64,000 nucleotides of DNA from BOG-1112 sp964611335 (GTDB lineage Bacteria > Bdellovibrionota_B > Oligoflexia > Oligoflexales > Bog-1112): NCBI GenBank assembly GCA_964611335.1, contig CAZSXR010000003.1, positions 186,001-250,000 of the forward strand, given 5' to 3'. The position numbers and the translations under genes were made by a program. This document shows positions 9,981 through 18,789 of this stretch, in pieces. Every line of letters begins with the position of its first letter. The stretch's first letter is position 1. Below the pieces are notes generated by a model. It had not been told where the DNA came from, made no database searches, and worked only from the letters and a program-made list of their open reading frames with translations.

Positions 9981-10931
9981 CTAAGGATTCAAAGCTTCAA
10001 TGGCTTCGATGCACCACTGATAGGATTGCTTGTAATCGTTCTGTCTGTGAAGTGCATCTTCTTGAAAGCCGTATCCAAGAGCGAGTGTCCCACCTGTGAA
10101 GTCATTTTGTACCATCTTTCTTTTGATCCCGTGTAAGCCCAAGGTGTAGTTGATCACAACATCGTCACCTAACTTGCAGTACTTGCTGGCTTCATTAAAT
10201 TTTCTGAGATCTTTGGTTGGTACACTTCCTGCGATGTATGCAATAGAGGTGAAACCTTCTATGATATCGCAAGTATCATTTATGATACATTTGTATTCAA
10301 AAATACCCGCATGTTTGGAATGCAAATTCCAAAAGGAAGCTGCCTGACCATGATAGCCTGCTGCGATCGTTGTAGGACTTTTGATGACAGCTTTGATCAT
10401 CTGTCCGAACATTCCAGTGCTATAGATTTGGTCATCATCGATACTGATGACGATGGAAAGAGGATCTATCTCTTGAACATGCTCAATGGCAAAGAGCATT
10501 TTTGAAATAGGCCCTAGATCTTTTTGAGGTCTGATAATTTCAATTTTTGAGGAAAACTTTTCAAGTTTATGAATTTCTTCCTGAGGATATTCTTCTAAGT
10601 CTTTGTACTTCATCGGAAGAGTTACAAAAATTTTTGTAACAATATCCTGATCGATTGTTTCCAAAGTAGGGAAGATTTTTCTGATTCTCTGAGGAGATGT
10701 AGTCAGGGAAACATATGCGGGATGTTCTTGCAAATATTTTTGAATAAAATCGTCTTTTAAAATGTCCTCACGAGGAAGTCCTCTCATACATTTTATGAGC
10801 TCACTATCATTTTTTCCTGTGTTGTATTGAGAACATTTGTTTTCAGCAGAAGCTAGATTTGATCTTTCTTTTCCGCAACTGAGGATGAAGGAAAAGAAGA
10901 AAGCAACGCAACAGAGAATAGAGAATTGCAT
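9981..10931 (-). CDS. Lipoprotein with glycosyltransferase-like (GT-A) domain
   Basis: 316 residues. The N-terminus is a lipoprotein signal with lipobox LSC and Cys19. The rest looks like a nucleotide-sugar-type GT-A domain: AYVSLTTSPQRI at 72-83, a strand region with FVTLP, and an SIDDDQIY motif with Asp165-167 in the place of a DXD metal site. This pattern is seen in small glycosyltransferase-like proteins, normally cytoplasmic. Export as a lipoprotein would put the domain where nucleotide sugars are absent. It may be an enzyme using another donor, a binding protein, or a cytoplasmic-facing membrane protein if the signal is not cleaved. It is convergent with the DUF4340 gene. Confidence 0.6.
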   Translation of the reverse strand: MQFSILCCVAFFFSFILSCGKERSNLASAENKCSQYNTGKNDSELIKCMRGLPREDILKDDFIQKYLQEHPAYVSLTTSPQRIRKIFPTLETIDQDIVTKIFVTLPMKYKDLEEYPQEEIHKLEKFSSKIEIIRPQKDLGPISKMLFAIEHVQEIDPLSIVISIDDDQIYSTGMFGQMIKAVIKSPTTIAAGYHGQAASFWNLHSKHAGIFEYKCIINDTCDIIEGFTSIAYIAGSVPTKDLRKFNEASKYCKLGDDVVINYTLGLHGIKRKMVQNDFTGGTLALGYGFQEDALHRQNDYKQSYQWCIEAIEALNP

Positions 10932-11079
10932 AAAATATGACCTTTATTAGGAAAATAAGGTTATCTGAATGTAGCAATGCCTAGCATAAAGAGGGGGGTG
11001 TGTACAGATTGAAAAAAAAGTAAAGGAAGATTGTGGATTTTTAATAATATTTTAAACAGGTTAGGAAGAAGTTTGCTCC

Positions 11080-13965
11080 TTATTCGTAGATTGGAGTGTT
11101 CTCTTTGAAGGCTTTGACATTTTCTAGGACGGTGCCCAACGGCTTATCCATAGTAGCTTTTTCGGTTGTGTAGTAAACGGAAAGACTTGCTTTTTTGGGA
11201 CCGACTAAAGCGTTTTTGTAAAGATCTACGACATCTTGTTTTGTAAGTTTGAGTGCTTCTTTAGCTAGATCTTCCTTGTAGTGAAAGTGTCCTTTCATAA
11301 TATTTGCTTCGAAATATAAATTTTCTAATTTTTCCTGAATGGTCTTATCTTTTTCTCGTAGTTCCTGAGCAACAGCTTCTTTGTAGGCATTGATTTCTTC
11401 GTCTTTTAAATTTTCGAGTTCACGCACAGCATCTTCCATCCAACGGTTTGCACGTTGTGCAATGTCGAAGGGAGAGAAGTTTGCAGATTGGACTAAAAAC
11501 AAAAGACCTAGAACTTTTTCATTGATCATCAGATTGCTTGCAACGATGTAACCCAATTGCTGTTTAGTTCGAAGATCTGTGTAGAAACTTGTTTGCAGAT
11601 GAGCGTGACCTACACGCAATGCTGCATTCAGTTTTAACTCTCGACGTCCGAATTGAATATAGGAACCCCAACTGTTGTTGTTTGTTTTAGATTGACGGAC
11701 TATAGCGAGGTCTCTGCCGCTTGGATAGACAAGAATTTCTTCTTTTGGTCTTTTGCCTTGAGGAAGTATTTTAGAGCTGTAAACACTGGCAAAACGCTCT
11801 ACAGAATTTTTGAGTTTTTTTGCATCCAAGCTACCGTAGGCTGCACCTTCAATCGCTATGTCTGTGTAGAGATCTTTTGCATAAGCTTTCACATCTGTGA
11901 ATTTAACGGGTGTGATAAGGTCAATACCCTTTTTATCCATCGGGTTGTAGAACTCAAAGTTGTGAACCATGGTTTTATTGCTTACATACTTTAGCTCGTA
12001 AAGTGTTTGCCAATATGCGGAGTTTAAAAGTGTGTTTGCAATTTTACGTTTGAGTTCTGTTTTGATGTCATCAAAGGTTTCTTCATCGATGGTGATGTCC
12101 GTAAGTTTTTTGCTGAGTTCTTCGAGAGCTTGAGGAATTTTATCCGAGTATCCTGAAACATCGATTTGAATTCCACGATCACTTTGTGAGAGATCTATAT
12201 GTAGGCCAGCAAGACTGATGGTGTAAGCCCACTCATTCAAACTTTCATTGATGGATTCGGAATAAAGTTGAGCCATCATTTTGTGATAAGGAGAACTGTT
12301 TGTTTTTTCATTGATCAAAACCAAACGTATGCTTGCTTTCGGTATTTTGAAAGTATCATCGACTTGGAACCAGAAAGAACCCCATTCGTTGTCTATCAAC
12401 TTTGTAGGATGAGATTCACCTGAGCTGCTCAAGATTTCGAGCTTTTCGGGAATATAAGGATTTGCTTGGGGAAGCATCATTCGTGTATCAAAATGTGTGT
12501 TTTGCAGGGAACTCATGAGGTCTTTGTCAACAGACTCTACTTTGTAGGCAACACCATAAAATTTTTCTGTTTGATCTGTAGTCACATCATCTGAAACGAA
12601 AAACATGTTCATCTTTTCGGGTCGGATGTAAGACAAAAATCTCTTGTATTCACTTTCGTTATATTCATGAATCAAGCGATCATCTTTGTCTATGTTCAAT
12701 GGATCTGCATAGGTTTGCATTTTCATTGCGTAGTCGGAAGCAACTCCTCCACCTTCCTGTGGTTCTCGGTAAAAGTAGTCGATGTCTGCCATTGTCTTGC
12801 GTTCGTTATACAGATATTTTTTGTACCCTTCTTTGTTCATCATTTCTACGTAAGCATAGAAATATCGAAGAACCTGTTTCCATTCTTTGACTCCCTTATC
12901 TGTTAGTTCGATGTCGAAATGGAAAGATCCTGCGAAGGAAGAAGATTCCACACCTGCTTCGAGTCGCGTTGCAAGGCCTTCTTTTTTCAATAGAGAAAGC
13001 AGAGAACCGTGGCCTTCATAGCCTAAAATATAGGTAATTGCAGTTGCTGGTTTGGATTTCCAAAAAGGACGTTCCGTTGGTGTTGCGAAAGAAAGTTCAA
13101 TTTTGTGAAGTTTCTTGATGGATTTGATTTTCACAATGCGTGGTAATTGCGATTCGTCGAAAATTTCAGAATCGTAGACAAGTTTCTTGTAATCGTAATT
13201 GGGAACGGCCGAGAATTTCTCACGAGCCAGTTTTTCGAGTTGATCTAAAGGTGCAGGGGACATCATGACAAGTTTCATGAGGTTTGCAGAATAATGTTTT
13301 TTGTAATAGGCGATGAGTGTTTGCTTGTCGACATTTTTCAAAGTTTCAAGGCTGCCAGTTCCAAACTTCTGACGAGGATGTCCCGCTTTATGTAAAACTT
13401 CAAAGACGCGACGTATACGCCAGGAATCGTTTTTTAAATTCTTTTCATGTTCGGAGTTGACGGCATGAAGTTCTCGTTCGACATATTCAGGATTGAAAAG
13501 AGGAGCAATAAAAAACTGTGAAAATCTATCCAAAGCTCCTTCAAATCCTTCATGATTGACACTGAAATAGTAGTTTGTGTCTTCTTCATCTGTGAATGCA
13601 TTGGATTCACCTTGGAATTTTGCAAGATACTGACTGTATTCTTCAACCGCAGGATATTTTTCTGTCCCGAGAAAGAGCATATGTTCGAGAAAGTGTGAAA
13701 GTCCCGCATGTTCTTCTGGATTTGCGAGACTGCCCACATGTACATCGAGAGCAGCAGCCGATTTGTTGAGCTGCGGATCGGAAATAAGCAATGCCGTGAG
13801 TTTGTTGTCGAGTGTGATGGAACGGAATACGCGGTTGTCACCAGGACGCTTTGCATCCACATCCACTAAGGGTTTCTTGCTTTTGAAAAGATCTTGCATA
13901 TGTTCACAACCTGTAATTAAAAGACCGAGTAAGGAGATGGAAACTAGAGCTAAGCACCTTAACAT
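11080..13965 (-). CDS. Pitrilysin/insulysin-type M16 zinc protease, lipoprotein
   Basis: 961-residue M16A metalloprotease, the size of E. coli pitrilysin (962 aa). The inverted zinc motif HFLEH is at residues 91-95, with downstream acidic residues (RELHAVNSEHEKN) supplying the third ligand. The conserved SNAFTDEEDTNYYF segment and the C-terminal half with RTKQQLGYIV match the family. Such enzymes degrade peptides in a closed chamber. The start at 13965 (GGAG nine bases upstream) gives a signal peptide with lipobox ITGC and Cys20. A longer reading to 14052 adds 29 residues that would bury this signal. It is probably periplasmic and membrane-tethered. It is divergent from the BamE-like gene. 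Confidence 0.93.
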   Translation of the reverse strand: MLRCLALVSISLLGLLITGCEHMQDLFKSKKPLVDVDAKRPGDNRVFRSITLDNKLTALLISDPQLNKSAAALDVHVGSLANPEEHAGLSHFLEHMLFLGTEKYPAVEEYSQYLAKFQGESNAFTDEEDTNYYFSVNHEGFEGALDRFSQFFIAPLFNPEYVERELHAVNSEHEKNLKNDSWRIRRVFEVLHKAGHPRQKFGTGSLETLKNVDKQTLIAYYKKHYSANLMKLVMMSPAPLDQLEKLAREKFSAVPNYDYKKLVYDSEIFDESQLPRIVKIKSIKKLHKIELSFATPTERPFWKSKPATAITYILGYEGHGSLLSLLKKEGLATRLEAGVESSSFAGSFHFDIELTDKGVKEWKQVLRYFYAYVEMMNKEGYKKYLYNERKTMADIDYFYREPQEGGGVASDYAMKMQTYADPLNIDKDDRLIHEYNESEYKRFLSYIRPEKMNMFFVSDDVTTDQTEKFYGVAYKVESVDKDLMSSLQNTHFDTRMMLPQANPYIPEKLEILSSSGESHPTKLIDNEWGSFWFQVDDTFKIPKASIRLVLINEKTNSSPYHKMMAQLYSESINESLNEWAYTISLAGLHIDLSQSDRGIQIDVSGYSDKIPQALEELSKKLTDITIDEETFDDIKTELKRKIANTLLNSAYWQTLYELKYVSNKTMVHNFEFYNPMDKKGIDLITPVKFTDVKAYAKDLYTDIAIEGAAYGSLDAKKLKNSVERFASVYSSKILPQGKRPKEEILVYPSGRDLAIVRQSKTNNNSWGSYIQFGRRELKLNAALRVGHAHLQTSFYTDLRTKQQLGYIVASNLMINEKVLGLLFLVQSANFSPFDIAQRANRWMEDAVRELENLKDEEINAYKEAVAQELREKDKTIQEKLENLYFEANIMKGHFHYKEDLAKEALKLTKQDVVDLYKNALVGPKKASLSVYYTTEKATMDKPLGTVLENVKAFKENTPIYE

Positions 13966-14099
13966 CTTGACGGACTCCGTGAAAATGGGAATCATTGTTG
14001 AGTTCCCCGTGTTGGCGAAAGAAGTGCTCATCTGTAGCACGGTTTGGGTCAATATTATGCTTTGGCGGATAAAATATCCAAGTTAAGAAGGAGTTCCAT

Positions 14100-14441
14100 A
14101 TGTGGCGGAGTTTTAGAAGGCTGTTTCTGTTCGCAATGTTTGCAGTTTCCCTACAATCCTGCCTGACAAGTGGGCGCGATTTTCCATCGCGTCTGGAGTG
14201 GATTCAAAAGGAGCGCACGAAAAAAGAAGATGTGACTTTGGTTTTAGGTCAACCTTATTCGGTGGGTAATTCTGATGGGACACCTACATGGACTTATGCG
14301 TTTTACAAGTACACACTTTTCTCTCAAACTTTTTACAAAGAACTTCGTTTTTATTGGAACGATCAAAATATAGTGAAGAGTTTTACCTTCAATTCCAGTT
14401 TTCCCCAGGATCTTCCACCCGATACTCGTAGAACGAAATAG
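14100..14441 (+). CDS. BamE/SmpA-like small lipoprotein
   Basis: 113 residues with an N-terminal signal and lipobox (LQSC). The mature part follows the SmpA/OmlA pattern: a helix with KKEDVTLVLGQP, a variable turn, then PTWTYAF and two further strands. BamE itself is an accessory lipoprotein of the outer-membrane barrel assembly machine, but this fold is shared by other lipoproteins (OsmE, beta-lactamase inhibitor families). So BamE-like is the safe call. A strong AAGAAGGAG lies just before the ATG at 14100. Confidence 0.68.
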   Translation: MWRSFRRLFLFAMFAVSLQSCLTSGRDFPSRLEWIQKERTKKEDVTLVLGQPYSVGNSDGTPTWTYAFYKYTLFSQTFYKELRFYWNDQNIVKSFTFNSSFPQDLPPDTRRTK

Positions 14442-14453
14442 AATCAAAAAAGT

Positions 14454-14501
14454 AAATGATTTTCATTTTTTACCTCAAAATGAATCATAACGGTTATGAT
14501 T
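14454..14501. promoter_or_regulatory. Two adjacent AT-rich palindromes in a convergent gap
   Basis: Two dyads lie between converging genes. The first is AAATGA-TTT-TCATTT at 14454-14468. The second, at 14483-14501, is AATCATAAC-G-GTTATGATT, a perfect 9-bp inverted repeat around one base. Neither is followed by a long T tract on the plus strand, so a classic terminator is doubtful. Both resemble operator half-sites in AT richness, but no promoter reads from here. A bidirectional transcription stop or a protein-binding site are both possible. Confidence 0.4.
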
Positions 14502-14574
14502 TCCCAAGTCTGAGATTTTTTTTCAACAGCAACAGCTGCTATAGATAGGAGAAATCACAAATCTTTATTCATTT

Positions 14575-15756
14575 CTATTGAAGTTGAGAGTTTTCTTTTT
14601 CACCCGAGAATATAAAGGAACTTTTCTGAAAATTAACAAGATCATAGTCTTCGGTTGAACGTTCTTCCGAACCGCTGTAAATGACGCCGCCTTTCAAGGC
14701 TCTGTCACCAGTTAATGTTCTAAAATAGTGGACACCCTTTAGAAAGTGAGATGAAAATGTCTGCGCAGATTTTATTTCAATCGCTTTTAACTTGCGTCCA
14801 TAAGTCAAAACAAGATCAACCTCATTTGCATGATTGTCTCGAAAATAATAAGCTCCTGCGTCTTTTCCTCTATTCAAACGATATTTTAAAGCTTCTAAGA
14901 TCACCATGTTTTCAAAAATCCCTCCGTATAAGGGATCTCTTGCCAGCTGGGTTTCACTTTCAATGCCCAATAACCAACATAACAAACCCGTATCTGTGAA
15001 ATACAATTTAGGAGATTTAATAAGCCTCTTTCCAAAATTTTCAAAATAAGGTTGAAGTCTAAAAATAATAAAAGAAGCTTCAAGAATTGATAACCAATGT
15101 GCAATTGTATGAGAGCTTACACCAACATCATTTGCAAGTGAAGCTGCATCTAAAATTTGTCCGACTCTACCAGCACACAGTCGTATAAATTTTTCAAAAT
15201 TTGAAAAGTCTCTGATTTGTACCAACAGACGTACATCTCTCTCAATGTAGGTTTGAAAATAACTGCGATAGAAACGTGAAGGATCTATAGCTTCCGAATG
15301 AAGTCCTGGCATAAATCCTTGCAATGCACAGAAGGGTGCGGTTGTATTTTTGGGTGCAAGTTCTTCCAAAGATAAAGGCAAAAGTTGGAGCAAAGCTGTT
15401 CGTCCCGCAAGGGATTGCGATATAGCCTGACCTAATTGCAATTGATGACTTCCGGTCAGAATAAATTTGCCTTTCGTTTGATCTTTATCGACGATGCCTT
15501 GGATATAAGAAAGGAGTTCAGGAACACGTTGGATTTCATCAAAGATCACCTTGTCATCGTAGTTAGCAAGAAATCCTTTTGGGTCTGTTCTTGCAAAATG
15601 TCTTTGATCAGGTTCTTCCAAAGATACATACCGATATTTTGTAAAAACAGCTTTGCAAAGAGTGGATTTTCCCGCTTGGCGAGGTCCTAATACCGTTAGG
15701 ACACGGAATTGTTTTGCTAAAATTCCTAGTTCTTTCGACATGATACGATGATACAT
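14575..15756 (-). CDS. AAA ATPase with DUF4143 domain
   Basis: 393 residues. An N-terminal AAA_14 ATPase has Walker A GPRQAGKST and Walker B KVIFDEIQRVPEL, followed by sensor-like LTGSHQLQL. The C-terminal half has the DUF4143 pattern: YFQTYIERDVR, a winged-helix-like segment, then FTDTGLLCWLLG, GGIFENMVILE and YYFRDNHANEVDLVL. The last segment resembles the restriction-endonuclease-like fold with D and E...K residues. These proteins are numerous and patchily distributed in bacteria, and their role is unsettled. The ATG at 15756 has AGAGG four bases away; an in-frame TTG at 15771 lies inside the palindrome and is less likely. It separates a BamE-like gene from hppD and may be a recent arrival. 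Confidence 0.9.
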   Translation of the reverse strand: MYHRIMSKELGILAKQFRVLTVLGPRQAGKSTLCKAVFTKYRYVSLEEPDQRHFARTDPKGFLANYDDKVIFDEIQRVPELLSYIQGIVDKDQTKGKFILTGSHQLQLGQAISQSLAGRTALLQLLPLSLEELAPKNTTAPFCALQGFMPGLHSEAIDPSRFYRSYFQTYIERDVRLLVQIRDFSNFEKFIRLCAGRVGQILDAASLANDVGVSSHTIAHWLSILEASFIIFRLQPYFENFGKRLIKSPKLYFTDTGLLCWLLGIESETQLARDPLYGGIFENMVILEALKYRLNRGKDAGAYYFRDNHANEVDLVLTYGRKLKAIEIKSAQTFSSHFLKGVHYFRTLTGDRALKGGVIYSGSEERSTEDYDLVNFQKSSFIFSGEKENSQLQ

Positions 15757-15763
15757 AAGACCT

Positions 15764-15800
15764 CTGTACAATAATGCAGTTCAATTACATTATTGTACAG
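15764..15800. promoter_or_regulatory. 13-bp perfect inverted repeat at the start of the DUF4143 gene
   Basis: CTGTACAATAATG (15764-15776) and its exact complement CATTATTGTACAG (15788-15800) surround an 11-base spacer. The left arm ends 8 bases before the ATG of the minus-strand DUF4143 gene and runs into its AGAGG ribosome-binding site. It could be a dimer-binding operator for autoregulation, or an mRNA hairpin that hides the ribosome-binding site. I saw no second copy in the window. Confidence 0.62.
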
Positions 15801-15843
15801 GCATTAGGAATTTACAAGACTTCTTACTATTTTAAGTTATGCC

Positions 15844-16881
15844 TTATAAAAAACCACGACGCTCTTGATCTCTTTCGATAGCTCTAAATAAAGCTCCGAA
15901 GTTTCCTTCTCCAAAAGCGAGATGATTCTTTCTCTGAATCATCTCGAAGAAAATAGGACCAATTACATTCTTTGTAAAAATCTGCAAGAGATAGCCTTCC
16001 TTGTCTCCATCCACTAAAACATTTCTTTTGCGGATTTCATCGTGGCATTCACTTACATTCGGAACGCGTTGGAAAACCTGGTTGTAGTAATCTTCATCGA
16101 TGTCGAGTGTTTCAATGGAAGATTTCTCTAGCAAAGAAAGAGATTTCAAAAGATCGTCGCTCAATAAAGCAATGTGCTGAACGCCAGGTCCTTTGTAGTC
16201 CATCAAATATTCATTGATTTGCGATTTACTTTCGGTCCCTTCGTTGATAGGGATTGCAAATTTTCCACAAGGAGAACGTAAAGCAAAAGAAGTCAAACCA
16301 GTTTTGATTCCCCGTATGTCGAAGTAGCGTATCTCGGTGAAGCCGAAAACGTCTTTGTAGAATTTTGTAATCTCGGCCATCGTTCCTTTAGGAACGTTGT
16401 TCGTTAAATGATCGATGACATAAAAACCTTTGTCTTCAACAAAGATCGGATTTTTAGCACGGGTAAAACCCATACTTTCATAAATTGAACGATTATAGTC
16501 ATCAATAAAATAAATAAGACTGTCACCAATTCCCATAATTGCAGGGATGTCTATACCATGACGTTGGTAGTCCACTGCTTTTGCAGGAAGGGCTCCTCGT
16601 GATATTGCTAGTTCTTGCGCTTTTTTTGCATCTTTCACACGCCATCCCATCGCAGGAACACAAGGGCCATGGGCTTTGTAAAAAGATTCTGCGAACGATC
16701 CTGCTTTGGAATTCACTAGAAAATGGATTTGGCCCTGCTCGTAAAGTTTCACGTTATTTTTAAGATGCTCACGAGTGAAAGAAAATCCAAAATCTTGAAA
16801 AAGGTCTTCTAGACTTTCAGGATCTGGTGAACTGAATTCTACAAATTCGATTCCGTCTAAGTTCAATGGATTATTTGTCAT
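15844..16881 (-). CDS. hppD: 4-hydroxyphenylpyruvate dioxygenase
   Basis: 345-residue non-haem Fe(II) dioxygenase that converts 4-hydroxyphenylpyruvate to homogentisate in tyrosine degradation. The two vicinal-oxygen-chelate halves are visible. The iron ligands are His158 (VIDHLTNNV), His236 (GVQHIAL) and Glu313 (FFEMIQRK). The family's C-terminal signature GEGNFGALFRAIERDQ is intact. The ATG at 16881 follows GGGGGA at normal spacing. It lies inside the last codons of hmgA (11-bp overlap), so the two genes are translated together. Confidence 0.97.
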   Translation of the reverse strand: MTNNPLNLDGIEFVEFSSPDPESLEDLFQDFGFSFTREHLKNNVKLYEQGQIHFLVNSKAGSFAESFYKAHGPCVPAMGWRVKDAKKAQELAISRGALPAKAVDYQRHGIDIPAIMGIGDSLIYFIDDYNRSIYESMGFTRAKNPIFVEDKGFYVIDHLTNNVPKGTMAEITKFYKDVFGFTEIRYFDIRGIKTGLTSFALRSPCGKFAIPINEGTESKSQINEYLMDYKGPGVQHIALLSDDLLKSLSLLEKSSIETLDIDEDYYNQVFQRVPNVSECHDEIRKRNVLVDGDKEGYLLQIFTKNVIGPIFFEMIQRKNHLAFGEGNFGALFRAIERDQERRGFL

Positions 16882-17980
16882 TGTAAGTCCCCCAACTTTT
16901 CCAATAGTCCATGCTCTCAACTTTTTCCGCGTCATTTGCTATAAATAAGGGCCTTTTGGTGTCGACCATTACTGCGACTTCATCTGTTTTTAGTGCGTTT
17001 TTACTGCGTACTAGTGCAGCTTTTTGTGGGCCGTGGTGTATGCCTTGTGGATGGAAAGTAATCATTCCTTCCGTGATACCACTGCGTGAGAAAAAATCAC
17101 CCGAATGGTAAAAAATAACTTCATCGAAGTCTATGTTGGAATGGAAGAAAGGAACTTTCATCGCTTCGCTATCACCTGTTTCCAAAGGTCTTGGAAGAAA
17201 GGACACAACAATAAAATTATCTGCAACGAATGTAGAATGTGCAGAAGGTGGCAGGTGAAAGCGATCACAACTTATAGGACGAATATCATCGACGTTGATT
17301 TTCCAAGCTGTGAGAGTTCCCTTCCAACCTATAACGTTCAAGGGACAGAAAGGATAGTAGACATGTGTCAGTGCACCCTGTCTTTTGATCACAACTTCGT
17401 ATTCTTTTTGTTCGGGACCTGCATATTTTTCAGGTTCAGGAATGGTCATTACTGCAGGGTCAAAAAAGGCATGGTGTCCGAGCAAACCTTTGTCGGGTAG
17501 ACGCACTTCACTCATGGATTCGATAACTAAGATTTGCGTTTTAAGCGTGGGATCGAGTTGGTAGATGGTCCCGCGGGGGATGATAAGATAGTCTCCTTTT
17601 CTATAGGAGAGAGGTCCAAAATCTGTGTAGATTTTCCCTTCACCGTTGTGAATGAAAAGAATTTCATCTGCATCTCCATTGCGGAAAAATATCTCCATTC
17701 TTTTCTCAAGGCTTGCGAAATAGATGCGTACGTCATCATTGTAAAGATAGAGAATACGGTTATCGAGATAGCTGTTTGAAGGTTGAGGAGTTTTTAAAAG
17801 ATCATAAGCACGCGGTCGCAAAGGTCCTTCTATGCGTGACCACGCAACAAGAGGTTCCGTGCGATACAAATGTGCATAGCTTCCGTAAAATCCGTTTCTT
17901 CCATGTTCTTCTTCATAAAGGCCTTCAGGTATTCCCACATGAGCTTGGTGGGCAACCTTACCTCGGATGTAGGGGATCAT
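16871..17980 (-). CDS. hmgA: Homogentisate 1,2-dioxygenase
   Basis: 369-residue cupin-type dioxygenase that opens the homogentisate ring to maleylacetoacetate. The iron ligands fit the family spacing: His280, Glu286 (HSNIDFDE) and His316 (HPQGIHHGP). The ATG at 17980 has AAGGA six bases upstream; a longer reading to 18034 adds 18 unconserved residues. hmgA is first and hppD second in the pair. Maleylacetoacetate isomerase and fumarylacetoacetase are not in this window. Confidence 0.94.
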   Translation of the reverse strand: MIPYIRGKVAHQAHVGIPEGLYEEEHGRNGFYGSYAHLYRTEPLVAWSRIEGPLRPRAYDLLKTPQPSNSYLDNRILYLYNDDVRIYFASLEKRMEIFFRNGDADEILFIHNGEGKIYTDFGPLSYRKGDYLIIPRGTIYQLDPTLKTQILVIESMSEVRLPDKGLLGHHAFFDPAVMTIPEPEKYAGPEQKEYEVVIKRQGALTHVYYPFCPLNVIGWKGTLTAWKINVDDIRPISCDRFHLPPSAHSTFVADNFIVVSFLPRPLETGDSEAMKVPFFHSNIDFDEVIFYHSGDFFSRSGITEGMITFHPQGIHHGPQKAALVRSKNALKTDEVAVMVDTKRPLFIANDAEKVESMDYWKSWGTYNDK

Positions 17981-18141
17981 AAATATTCCTTTTTGTGAGT
18001 TCAGAAAAAAGTCTAACGTCTTAATGAAGCTCACGCAAGAAAACTCTCCTTACAAAGTCATGCGCTTTCGAAAGCGTCGAAGGGGCGCATATATTTTTTG
18101 ACAAGTTTTTTAGTTGGAATTAGGTTTGGTGAAGACGAAAT

Positions 18142-18789
18142 TTAAGGAACGCTTGCAAAGCGTGAAGGAAGAATTCTACAACCTGATTCAGCAAGCTGTC
18201 TGTAGGACTGATGTCCATCTGCAACGAGAAGAACCTGTATACCCAGTGCTTTGCCGACATCTGCGTCATATAGAGTATCTCCGACAATCACTGTTTTATC
18301 TTTGCATCCTTGCAGCTCTTTCAGCAAGTCGTGACCTCGCTCTGTTTTTCCTATCGCTGCTGTATTTGCAAGGCCATAAACATGTTCCATGTGAGGCATA
18401 ATTTCGAAGTGAGATACCGCTTCGTGCAAATGACCTTGTTCTGCAGCAGAAAGAACGGACAATGTTTTGCCTTTGCTTTTCAAAGCATCGACAAGATCTA
18501 AAGTTCCTGCAAAGAGTTCTGCTTCTTTATATCGAGCTTCATAAGAATGAAGATAGTTGTGATGAAACGAAGCGTAGTGTTCGTCTTTCATTCCTAAACT
18601 TTTGTAAAAATCTTTTATGGGAAAAGAAAATCGATCTCGGAATTCTTCTACAGAAATAGGGGGAAGATTATGTTTATGCAATGACTGCGAAAGGATTTGC
18701 CAAACAATTTCAACATCGGAAAGGAGTGTTCCGTTCCAGTCAAAAATAATGTGATCGTAAGGCAGAAGTTCTTTGTATAGGAGTTCCAT
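18142..18789 (-). CDS. HAD-superfamily hydrolase (phosphoglycolate-phosphatase-like)
   Basis: 215 residues with the HAD motifs: FDWNGT (nucleophile Asp17 and Asp19-position Asn), VLSAAEQG for the motif II Ser, and VGDTLYDADVG for the motif IV acids. The cap between motifs I and II is helical (C1 type, as in Gph). The second residue of the DxD pair is Asn, which occurs in some family members. Substrate cannot be read from sequence. GAGGA precedes the ATG at good spacing. Confidence 0.82.
   Translation of the reverse strand: MELLYKELLPYDHIIFDWNGTLLSDVEIVWQILSQSLHKHNLPPISVEEFRDRFSFPIKDFYKSLGMKDEHYASFHHNYLHSYEARYKEAELFAGTLDLVDALKSKGKTLSVLSAAEQGHLHEAVSHFEIMPHMEHVYGLANTAAIGKTERGHDLLKELQGCKDKTVIVGDTLYDADVGKALGIQVLLVADGHQSYRQLAESGCRILPSRFASVP

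Noticed and set aside
13966..14052. 29-residue N-terminal extension of the M16 protease
   Set aside because: It would bury the lipoprotein signal that starts at 13965, which has its own Shine-Dalgarno sequence.
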